Source: Urbifossiella sp046350095 (lineage in GTDB: Bacteria; Planctomycetota; Planctomycetia; Gemmatales; Gemmataceae). From it: a DNA stretch of 64,000 bases. The notes beneath the pieces were generated by a model. The model was given only the letters and a program-made list of their open reading frames with translations. It ran no database searches and was not told the origin of the DNA. This document shows, one piece after another, positions 52,573-59,940 of this stretch. The DNA lies in assembly GCA_046350095.1 (NCBI GenBank), contig JAXMBA010000006.1:124001-188000 (forward strand), given 5' to 3'. Position 1 is the stretch's first letter. Every line of letters begins with the position of its first letter. A program made the position numbers and the translations under genes.

Positions 52573-52601
52573 GTGACACCCGCGCCCGGATCGTGTGTAA
52601 T
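52573..52601 (+). promoter_or_regulatory. Sigma70-like promoter before the DUF3500 gene
   Basis: GTGACA (52573-52578), 17-bp spacer, TGTAAT (52596-52601), 57 nt before ATG 52653. Confidence 0.45.
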
Positions 52602-52652
52602 AACCCTGCATCGCCTACCACCCTTTCCCGTTCCCCGCCGGAGGCCCGTCCG

Positions 52653-53693
52653 ATGCTCCCCGCCGACAAGCCCGTCGCCTGCCCCGACTGCGACACCCCC
52701 GAGCCCGCCCGCCGCGACTTCTTCCGGTACGTCGCCGCCGGTGCCGTCGCCGCCGTCGCCCCTGCCGCCGAGACGTTCAGCCCGCTGGCGAAGGCCCGCG
52801 CCGCCCGCGCCCAGCAGCAGGCCACGAGCGAGGCGATGGTCCGCGAGCTGTTCGCCACCCTCACTGCCGACCAGAAGGCGAAGGTCGTGAAGCCGTGGGA
52901 CGCCGGCCCGAAGGGCGGGCTGCCCGCACGCCTGGCGACGCACAACGCCGCCCCGAACGCCGACGTGCGGATCGGGGCCGCGTACACCCGCACGCAGATC
53001 GAGCAGCTCGACCGCATCTTCCGCTCGCTCGGCAACGGCCACGAGGGCTACCGCCTCCTGAGCCGCAACGGCCGGTTCGACAACAGCGGCGACTTCGAGA
53101 GCATCGGCGCCCTGATCTACGGCGAGCCGACCGACGGCAAGCCGTTCTCGCTGATGTTCGCCGGCCACCACCTCACCATCCGGTGCGACGGCAACTCGGA
53201 GCAGGGGGCGGCGTTCGGCGGCCCGCTGTACTACGGCCACACCCCGAACGGGTACGCCCGGAACAACGTGTTCTACTACCAGACGCGCAGCCTGACGGAC
53301 CTGTTCGCCTCGCTGTCCGACGAGCAGAAGCCGGCGGCCGTGAAGCCGGGCACGTGGCGCGACGGCGTGGACTCGGTGCGGCTGCCGAAGGCCGACCACA
53401 AGGCGCCGGGCGTGGCGTTCACGGCGCTGACGGCCGACCAGAAGGCGCTGGTGGAGCGGGTGATGCGGGAGCTGGTGGCCCCGTACCGCCGGGCGGACGG
53501 CGACGAGGTGATGGAGGTGATCCGGGCCAACGGCGGGATGGAGAAGCTCGGGTTCGCGTTCTACACCGAGGGCCAGCGGACGGCGCAGGAGCCGTGGAGC
53601 TTCTGGCGGCTGGAGGGGCCGGGCTTCGTGTGGAGCTTCCGGGCGCTGCCGCACATCCACACCTTCGTGAACGTCAGCAGCCGGCTGGCGTGA
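52653..53693 (+). CDS. DUF3500 domain protein with Tat signal
   Basis: 346 residues from ATG 52653, with a GGAGG site 8 nt upstream. After a cysteine pair (CPDCDTP) comes a twin-arginine signal RRDFFRYVAAGAVAAVAPAA, so the folded protein would be exported by Tat. The rest matches DUF3500: two LTADQK repeats, LMFAGHHLTIRCDGN, a GPLYYGHTP segment and PHIHTFVNVSS near the end. Histidine and Asp residues could bind metal, which would explain Tat export. Function is unknown. A REP-like repeat follows the stop. Confidence 0.85.
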   Translation: MLPADKPVACPDCDTPEPARRDFFRYVAAGAVAAVAPAAETFSPLAKARAARAQQQATSEAMVRELFATLTADQKAKVVKPWDAGPKGGLPARLATHNAAPNADVRIGAAYTRTQIEQLDRIFRSLGNGHEGYRLLSRNGRFDNSGDFESIGALIYGEPTDGKPFSLMFAGHHLTIRCDGNSEQGAAFGGPLYYGHTPNGYARNNVFYYQTRSLTDLFASLSDEQKPAAVKPGTWRDGVDSVRLPKADHKAPGVAFTALTADQKALVERVMRELVAPYRRADGDEVMEVIRANGGMEKLGFAFYTEGQRTAQEPWSFWRLEGPGFVWSFRALPHIHTFVNVSSRLA

Positions 53694-53699
53694 GTGACA

Positions 53700-53747
53700 T
53701 TGCCGCTCGCAGCTTCGCGTCGCCCGGCGCGAAGCCGCAAGCGGCAA
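53700..53747. repeat. REP-like inverted repeat, family A, copy 2
   Basis: Arms 53700-53719 and 53728-53747 match 18 of 20 when inverted. The right half, with CGCGAAGCCGCAAGCGGCAA, is shared with the copy at 18552-18623 (26 of 27 positions over the common block). It too lies between convergent genes, directly before the M60 peptidase stop. Confidence 0.93.
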
Positions 53748-53748
53748 C

Positions 53749-55998
53749 TCAATTACTAATCGCCGGCGGCTCCCACGCCGGCAAGCCCATTACCTCGCGC
53801 TTCGCCGCCTCGCCGACCGGCACGCCCCACGCCTCGAACGCCGGCGCGATGTTCTTCCCCGCCACCTTCGAGAACCGCACGACGAACTGGTCCCGCCGCG
53901 CCGCGTCGGTCCGCGGGCGGTCGGCCGGCGCGGCGGCGTGGTACTCGGCGAACGTCTTCTTGTACACGTCCCACCCGAACGACCGCCGCAGTTGGTCGTA
54001 CACGATCAGTGCCACGAACGGGTCGTCCTTCCAGCCGGCGAACGGCGCACCCGCCGCCTTGTGCTTCGCCGCGTTCTTCGACTGCGACGGACCCCGGATC
54101 GCGTCGTGGACCGGGGCGCCGGGGCAGAGCTTCTCCAGCAAGTAGAGCGAGTACAGGTTGCACGTCACCTCGACGGTGCCGTCGAACGTCCACTCGCGCT
54201 GCTGGTGGTTGTGGCCGAGTTCGTGGAAGAAGCCCCACGGCCCCTCGCCCGGACCGCCGCGTTTCATCCGCGGCACGTCCACGGCCAGCGGGGCGAGGTT
54301 TAGCGGCCCCATGATCGGGTAGCCGGAGTGGAGGTAACCCGCCGAGATCTGCTGATCGAACACCAGCCGCTCGGCCCGCCCGCGCTGCTTCGTCACGGCC
54401 GTCAGGTCGGCGCAGCCGTCGAGCACCGCGTCCCAGAAGGCGACGACCTCGGCCGGGTTCTCGACCGTGCGGGCGACTTCGGCCGGCACCGTGAGCACGA
54501 ACTTGTCGCTCACGAACTCGCCCCACGGGGCCGGTGCCGCTCGTAGCTTCGCCCACTCGTCGGCCGTCGTCTTGCCGGCGAAGAACACGGGCGCCGCCAC
54601 GCCGCCGTCGATCGTCGCGGTCACGTCGCCGAGCCTGGCGCCGACCGGCGCGGTGACGTACACGAGCCCGCCGAACGGGTTGGCCACGGCCGTGGACTTC
54701 GAGGCCAGCGGCACCCACCGCGACACCTGCGGGGCGCGCTGCCAGCGGTCGAGGTGCCACAGTTCGTCCGTGTGCGCGCCGATGCGGACGCCGAGCCCCT
54801 GGCCCGCGGCCGCGGCCGGAACGGTGACGCGGACCACCTCGCCGGGCGCCGCGTACACGCCGGTGCTGTGCCACACGTCCGCCGTTGCCGACACACCGAC
54901 ACCGTCGCACACATAGCCGGGCACGCCGGTGCGGACGGTCACCGCGCGCCCCTGTACCCGCGGCGCGTCGGCCGGCAAACCCCCGGGGAAGGTGACCGCC
55001 GCGGGGTCGGCCGTGGTCCGCTCGGCCGGCAGTTCCAGCGCCAGCTTCGTCCGCAGCGCCAGGGTCAGCCGTTCGGGCGACCCGGCCCGCAGCGGCTCCT
55101 TCGCCGACGGCACCGCGGCGGCCGCGCCGGCCAGCGCCGTCGTCAGCCGGTCCGACAGCTTGGCCTGCTCCTCGGGCGGCAGGTAGCGGAGCGCCCGCGT
55201 CAGCGTCGCCTCCGAGGTGCGGGCGTCAGCCGCCGGCGCCGCCGCTCCCTTGACCGCGGCGGCGACCAGCGCCTCGGCGGCGGCGACGTGCGTGAACCGG
55301 CTCGGCGGGCCGACGACGAGCCGCTTGTCCTTCGGGGCGTCGAGCGTCCCGCCGGCGAGCATCAGGCCCGCGGCGGCGAACGCCCGGTTGGCGTGGTGCT
55401 CGACGGCGAGCGGCTTACCAGGGTGTGTTTGCTCCCAGCCCCAGCCCGGCCCCGCGGCCACGACCCCGCCGCCGGCCGCGAGGTGCCGGGCCAGCGTGTC
55501 GGCGTACTCCGGCCCGATGCGGTGGGCGTTGCAGACGATGACGGAGCCCTTCCCGCCGGCCTTCAGCGCACCCTTCGGCACGGCCGCCGGGAAGCCGGCG
55601 GCCCGCAGCGCCTCGGTCGCGGCCTGCGGGAACCCCTGCACCATTACCTCGGTCGCCTTCCCGCCGGCCGCCCAGTGGATCGCGTTCGTGACGAGCGCCG
55701 TCGTGTCGCCGGCGCCGAGCCCGGGCGGCACGAGGTAGCCCTCGTGCCCGAACAGCACGACGCGGCCCCCGCGGTCGGTCTCGCCCGCGGCCACGACCGC
55801 CGCGGCTGCCTTCCCCGCCGGCGCCGTCACCACCGGGAACGCCTTCGGCCCGAACACCACGACGGTGCCGGGGAGTCCGGGGAAGCCGATCTCCCTCACG
55901 CCGACGTGGAAGGGCGCCTGCGCCGGCGGCGCCTGTCGGGCCGGGAGGGCGACGGCGAACACCGCGAGCACGAGGGCGGCGAGCGGGCCGCGGGGCAT
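53749..55998 (-). CDS. M60-like (enhancin-type) secreted metallopeptidase
   Basis: 749 residues from ATG 55998 (GGAG 7 nt upstream), opening with a signal peptide (ALVLAVFAVALPARQAPPAQ). Residues about 30-330 resemble a glutamine-amidotransferase-like/ThuA-type fold (LLAGGG-like spacing, GGGVVAAGPGWGWEQTHPGK). The C-terminal M60 domain holds the zinc site HELGHNHQ and a downstream EVTCNLYSLYLLEKL with the Glu ligand. M60 enzymes cut mucin-type glycoproteins. TACACT on the minus strand, 34 nt upstream, is a likely -10. The gene end abuts REP copy 2. Confidence 0.85.
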   Translation of the reverse strand: MPRGPLAALVLAVFAVALPARQAPPAQAPFHVGVREIGFPGLPGTVVVFGPKAFPVVTAPAGKAAAAVVAAGETDRGGRVVLFGHEGYLVPPGLGAGDTTALVTNAIHWAAGGKATEVMVQGFPQAATEALRAAGFPAAVPKGALKAGGKGSVIVCNAHRIGPEYADTLARHLAAGGGVVAAGPGWGWEQTHPGKPLAVEHHANRAFAAAGLMLAGGTLDAPKDKRLVVGPPSRFTHVAAAEALVAAAVKGAAAPAADARTSEATLTRALRYLPPEEQAKLSDRLTTALAGAAAAVPSAKEPLRAGSPERLTLALRTKLALELPAERTTADPAAVTFPGGLPADAPRVQGRAVTVRTGVPGYVCDGVGVSATADVWHSTGVYAAPGEVVRVTVPAAAAGQGLGVRIGAHTDELWHLDRWQRAPQVSRWVPLASKSTAVANPFGGLVYVTAPVGARLGDVTATIDGGVAAPVFFAGKTTADEWAKLRAAPAPWGEFVSDKFVLTVPAEVARTVENPAEVVAFWDAVLDGCADLTAVTKQRGRAERLVFDQQISAGYLHSGYPIMGPLNLAPLAVDVPRMKRGGPGEGPWGFFHELGHNHQQREWTFDGTVEVTCNLYSLYLLEKLCPGAPVHDAIRGPSQSKNAAKHKAAGAPFAGWKDDPFVALIVYDQLRRSFGWDVYKKTFAEYHAAAPADRPRTDAARRDQFVVRFSKVAGKNIAPAFEAWGVPVGEAAKREVMGLPAWEPPAISN

Positions 55999-56026
55999 GG
56001 CGGGACTCCGGAGCGGGGAGGTGTAA

Positions 56027-56032
56027 AGTGTA
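56027..56032 (-). promoter_or_regulatory. Putative -10 hexamer for the M60 gene
   Basis: TACACT on the minus strand, 34 nt before ATG 55998, in the AT-rich GTGTAAAGTGTAAGATGAC stretch that divides the divergent genes. Confidence 0.4.
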
Positions 56033-56100
56033 AGATGACAAACGGCAGCGGGCACGGCAGGCACCCGAGTTCCTTCACCATTTTCCCTGAATTCTCGCTT

Positions 56101-57705
56101 ATGGCCCTCCGCGTCTCGAACCTGCGGCTCCCGGTCGAGGAGCCGGAGGCGAATCTGCCGAAGCACCTCGCCCGCGCCCTCGGGGTGCGGCAAGCCGACC
56201 TCGGCGGCTGGCGCGTCGTCCGCAAGGCGCTCGACCTGCGCGACAAGCGGCAGCTGCGGTTCGTCTACAACTTCGAGGTCGAGTTCCCCGGGAACGACTA
56301 CCGCCCCGACGGCTCCACTCAGGTCGATCGCGTCGCGGAGCCGCCGTTCGCCATGCCCGAGCCGGGCACGCGGCCGCTGCCGCACCGGCCGGTCGTGGTC
56401 GGCTCCGGCCCCGCCGGGCTGCTGGCCGCGTACTTCCTCGCGCTCCACGGCTACCGGCCGCTGGTGCTGGAGCGCGGCACCAAGGTGAACGACCGCATCC
56501 GCGACGTGCGCACGTTCGACGACGGCGGCGCCTTCCACCCCGAGAGCAACTACCTGTTCGGCGAGGGCGGCGCCGGCACCTTCTCCGACGGCAAGCTCAC
56601 CTGCCGCAGCACCGGCCCGGACGTGATGCGCGTGCTCGAGCTGTTCGCCGAGTGCAAGGGGCAGCAGCCGGGGAAGCCGAGCATCCTGTACTACCACCGC
56701 CCGCACCTCGGCAGCAACCGCCTGCCTGCAGTGGTGAAGGCCATCCGCCGCAAGATCGAGGAGCACGGCGGCGAGGTCCGCTTCCTCACCCGCGTCGAGG
56801 ACGTGCTGTTCGACTCGACCGGGCTGCAGGGCGTGGCCACGTCGTCGGGGTTCGTCCCGGCGTCGGCCGTGGTGCTGGCGCCGGGCCACAGCGCCCGCGA
56901 CACCTACACGATGCTCGCGGCGCGGGGCGTGCCGATGAGCGCGAAGGCCTTCCAGTTCGGCGTGCGCGTCGAGCACCCGCAGGCGCTCGTGAACGAGGTG
57001 CAGTTCGGCCCGCGGCACGGGCGGTACGAGGAACTCCTCGGCAACGCCGACTACTCGCTGGTGGCGCACGGCAAGAACGACCTGTTCACGTTCTGCATGT
57101 GCGCGGGCGGGCACGTCATCCCGAGCGTGTCGCAGGAGGGCTTCTTCTGCACGAACGGCATGAGCCTGAGCAAGCGCGACTCGCCTTACGCGAACAGCGG
57201 GCTCGTCGTGACGGTGCCCGTGGAGGCGTTCGGCGCGTCGGACGTGCTCGCCGGCGTGAGGCTGCAGGAACGTTACGAGAAGAAGGCGTTCGAGCTGGGG
57301 CGCGGCGAGTACCGGTCGCCGGTGCAGCGCGGCCGCGACTTCGTGACCGGCCGCGTGTCGCCCGGCGAGGTGAAGTCGAGCTACCCGCGCGGCGTTGTAA
57401 GCACCGACCTGCGCGAAGTACTACCGCCGCTCGTCGCCGAGGCGGTGCGGCACGGGCTGCCGCAGATGGACCGCCGCTGGCAGGGGCGGTTCCTGCCGGA
57501 CGCGGTGCTGGTCGGCCCCGAGGCGCGGGGCAGCTCGCCGGTGCGGATCGACCGCGACCCGGAGAGCCGCGAGTCGCCGGGGGTGCCGGGGCTGTACCCC
57601 GTGGGCGAGGGGGCCGGCTTCGCCGGCGGGATCGTGTCCGCGGCGGTGGACGGCCTGCGGACGGCGCGGGCGCTCATTGCTCGCTACGCGGTTCCGACGG
57701 CGTGA
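56101..57705 (+). CDS. NAD(P)/FAD-dependent oxidoreductase (COG2509-like)
   Basis: 534 residues. An N-terminal helper domain (about 1-90) precedes the FAD loop VVVGSGPAGLLAAYFLALHG. Family blocks are NYLFGEGGAGTFSDGKLTCR, VLAPGHSARDTYTMLAARG, MCAGGHVIPSVSQEGFFCTN and LYPVGEGAGFAGGIVSAAVD. This is the uncharacterised 'FAD-dependent dehydrogenase' group found in many bacteria; substrate is unknown. No clear ribosome site before ATG 56101. Its end overlaps the convergent TVP38 gene by 32 bp. Confidence 0.85.
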   Translation: MALRVSNLRLPVEEPEANLPKHLARALGVRQADLGGWRVVRKALDLRDKRQLRFVYNFEVEFPGNDYRPDGSTQVDRVAEPPFAMPEPGTRPLPHRPVVVGSGPAGLLAAYFLALHGYRPLVLERGTKVNDRIRDVRTFDDGGAFHPESNYLFGEGGAGTFSDGKLTCRSTGPDVMRVLELFAECKGQQPGKPSILYYHRPHLGSNRLPAVVKAIRRKIEEHGGEVRFLTRVEDVLFDSTGLQGVATSSGFVPASAVVLAPGHSARDTYTMLAARGVPMSAKAFQFGVRVEHPQALVNEVQFGPRHGRYEELLGNADYSLVAHGKNDLFTFCMCAGGHVIPSVSQEGFFCTNGMSLSKRDSPYANSGLVVTVPVEAFGASDVLAGVRLQERYEKKAFELGRGEYRSPVQRGRDFVTGRVSPGEVKSSYPRGVVSTDLREVLPPLVAEAVRHGLPQMDRRWQGRFLPDAVLVGPEARGSSPVRIDRDPESRESPGVPGLYPVGEGAGFAGGIVSAAVDGLRTARALIARYAVPTA

Positions 57706-58405
57706 GCCACCGGTCGGCGACGATCCGCAGCGCGAGCGGGACCGCCGGCATCAGCGCCAGCAGCACCAGCACCCGGGCCGACAGCGCCTCCCGGAACGAC
57801 GTGATCTCGGCCAGCTCCGCCCCCGCGGCCGCCAGTACGACCGTCACCGGCAGCATCGCCAGCCAGCTCGCCCACGCGTACTGCCGCAGCCGGATCGGCG
57901 TCAGCGCCAGCCCCAGGTTCACGAGCCAGAACGGGAACACTGGCGTCATCCGGAGCACGGCCACGTAGAAGGCGCCGTGCCCCGCCACGCCGCGGTCGAT
58001 CCGCTCGAACGCCCGCGCCAGCCGCGGCCGCGTCCGCGCCAGCCGTCGGACCGGCCCCGCGAACACGTACCGCGCCAGCAGGAACGCCAGCGCCGCGCCG
58101 GCCGTCGAGGACGCGCTGACGAGCGCGGTGCCGACCCACGCCCCGAACAGGAACCCGGCCAGCACCGTCAGCCACAGGTTCACCGGCAGCGACAGCGCGA
58201 CGAGGCACACCTCGACGAGTACGAACAGGCCGACCGCCGTCGGCAGGTTCTGACGCGCCGCGGCCCGCCACTCCCCGGACCGGGCGACGACCGTGGCCTC
58301 GTCCGGCCCGGCGGCGACGAACCACAGGAACACCGCGGCGACGGCGGCGAGGACGAGCAGGCGGCCGGCGGTGAACCGGGCCGGCGGAAGGGGGTCGGAA
58401 GTCAC
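57674..58405 (-). CDS. TVP38/TMEM64 (DedA superfamily) membrane protein
   Basis: 243 residues with about six hydrophobic segments. Core motif: LWLTVLAGFLFGAWVGTALV, then ASSTAGAALAFLLARYVFAG and LRMTPVFPFWLVNLGLAL. These proteins are thought to be lipid scramblases or transporters at the inner membrane. It starts 13 bp after the methyltransferase stop on the same strand and overlaps the FAD gene on the other side. No signal of a specific substrate. Confidence 0.88.
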   Translation of the reverse strand: MTSDPLPPARFTAGRLLVLAAVAAVFLWFVAAGPDEATVVARSGEWRAAARQNLPTAVGLFVLVEVCLVALSLPVNLWLTVLAGFLFGAWVGTALVSASSTAGAALAFLLARYVFAGPVRRLARTRPRLARAFERIDRGVAGHGAFYVAVLRMTPVFPFWLVNLGLALTPIRLRQYAWASWLAMLPVTVVLAAAGAELAEITSFREALSARVLVLLALMPAVPLALRIVADRWLTPSEPRSEQ

Positions 58406-58417
58406 CGGGACAGGATA

Positions 58418-59278
58418 TCAGGCGGCCCGCGCGACCGCCGGGAGCGGGGTGTGCGTGCCGGTGCGTGCCGCCAGCGGTTTGAACGCCTTCAGCACGAGCA
58501 CGCGGCCCATCAGCCGTTCCATCAGCATCAGCGGCAGCACCCGCCACGGGTGCGGCAACTCGGACCGCCGCAGGTGCCGCTTCGCCACCGTCAGCTTCTC
58601 GAAGCCGGCGAACGCCCGCAGGAGTTCGCGGCCGGTCGCCTTCGGGGCGGAAGTCGGGTCAGGCGGGCGGCGCCAGTACCACCCCTGGAGCGGGAACAGC
58701 ACGTCCTGCCAGTAGCCGGCGTCGTACCGGGCGGGGAACAGGCCGATCACCTTGCCGCCGCTCTTGAGCACGCGCAGCAACTCGCCCGGCTCCGGGGCGG
58801 GGGCCGGCGAGTGGAGCGCGTTCCACGCCACCACGTCCACCGTGCCGTCGGCCGCCGGGAGCCGGTCCGGCTGGAACGGCACGACCGCCGCGCTCAGCCC
58901 GCGGCGGTCGAGGTGGTCGCGGACCACGTCGGCCCGGTCGTCGGCGCTCACGGCAACGGTCACGACGCTGCCGCCGGCCGCGTAGCGGGCGGCGTCGCAG
59001 CCGACGCCCGGCCCCAGGACCAGCACGGCCTCGTCGGGGTGGCGGTCGAATTCGAGGGCGGCGGGGAGCCACGCCCCGTGCCGCTGGTAGCGCTTGGCAG
59101 CGAGTTCGTCGAGCCACGCGCCGGAAAACGGTTCGAGGCCGTCGTGGCCGCGGCGGTAGGTGGGCGGGCGGAGGAGTTCGCGGTTGGCGAGTTCGCGGGG
59201 GTCGGCGCGGACGGCGGGCGGCGCCGCGGGCTCGGCCGCGGCGGCGAACAGGCGCAAGTGACTGAGCGAGCCGTCCAT
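58418..59278 (-). CDS. Class I SAM-dependent methyltransferase
   Basis: 286 residues. The Rossmann motif I reads VLVLGPGVGCDAARYAAGG, followed by motif II-like VVTVAVSADD, VDVVAWNALHS and post-I LLRVLKSGGKVIGLFP. The C-terminal 80 residues are basic and could bind a membrane or nucleic acid substrate. The family is certain at the fold level only. It lies between the TVP38 gene and a hypothetical membrane protein, all on the minus strand with short gaps, so an operon is likely. Confidence 0.85.
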   Translation of the reverse strand: MDGSLSHLRLFAAAAEPAAPPAVRADPRELANRELLRPPTYRRGHDGLEPFSGAWLDELAAKRYQRHGAWLPAALEFDRHPDEAVLVLGPGVGCDAARYAAGGSVVTVAVSADDRADVVRDHLDRRGLSAAVVPFQPDRLPAADGTVDVVAWNALHSPAPAPEPGELLRVLKSGGKVIGLFPARYDAGYWQDVLFPLQGWYWRRPPDPTSAPKATGRELLRAFAGFEKLTVAKRHLRRSELPHPWRVLPLMLMERLMGRVLVLKAFKPLAARTGTHTPLPAVARAA

Positions 59279-59314
59279 GGCCCGACCCCTGGCGGGTGCC
59301 TTCGGAGCCGGGCT

Positions 59315-59932
59315 TTACCCAGGCCCCCGCCGCGGGTCAACCCCGTTCCGGCCCCGGCCGCGGAACACCCACGCGCAGGCCACCACGCTGCCGGCCGCGG
59401 CCGCGGCGTAGGTCGTGAAGTGCGTGTTCGCTACCGCCAGCAGCCGCCGGTGCCGCTCGGGCGGGACGGCCGACGCCCACGGCCCGCCGACCGACACGCC
59501 GAGGTGGTCGGCGTTCAGCAGGCTCCCGACGCCCGCCAGTGCCGACGCCGCGCCGACGACCGCGAACAGGACCGCCACGACGCGCACCAGGCGGCGGGTC
59601 GGTGCGGGCGGGGCGGGGCCGGCCCGGGCGGCGGCGGCGAGCCCGAGGCCGAGGAGCAGGCCGCCCCACCAGCCGCCGAGGAAGCCCCACGCGAGCCCCA
59701 GAAGGGTCGGGTCGGAGACGCCCGGGATGGGGTTGTGGGCGACGGTGAAGTACTCGGGGCAGAGGCGGGCGGTGACCTGGTCCTGCGCCGCGCCGTATGC
59801 CACCATCGCGACCACACACCCGGAGACGATCCGGAGTGACGGCAGCGGTCGGCACGCCGCGACGGTGACTGCCGCGCCGACGACGCCGAGTTGCGTCCAG
59901 ACACGCCAGAGTTCGAGGGGCTCCATCGGCAT
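59315..59932 (-). CDS. Hypothetical multi-pass membrane protein
   Basis: 205 residues from ATG 59932 (or the in-frame ATG 59926). About five hydrophobic segments: LGVVGAAVTVAACRPLP, IVSGCVVAMVAYGAA, LLGLAWGFLGGWWGGLLLGL, VRVVAVLFAVVGAASALAG and YAAAAAGSVVACAWVF. No family recognised. It starts 9 nt after the spermidine-synthase fusion gene and is probably co-transcribed with it. Confidence 0.75.
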   Translation of the reverse strand: MPMEPLELWRVWTQLGVVGAAVTVAACRPLPSLRIVSGCVVAMVAYGAAQDQVTARLCPEYFTVAHNPIPGVSDPTLLGLAWGFLGGWWGGLLLGLGLAAAARAGPAPPAPTRRLVRVVAVLFAVVGAASALAGVGSLLNADHLGVSVGGPWASAVPPERHRRLLAVANTHFTTYAAAAAGSVVACAWVFRGRGRNGVDPRRGPG

Positions 59933-59940
59933 GCCGCCGG

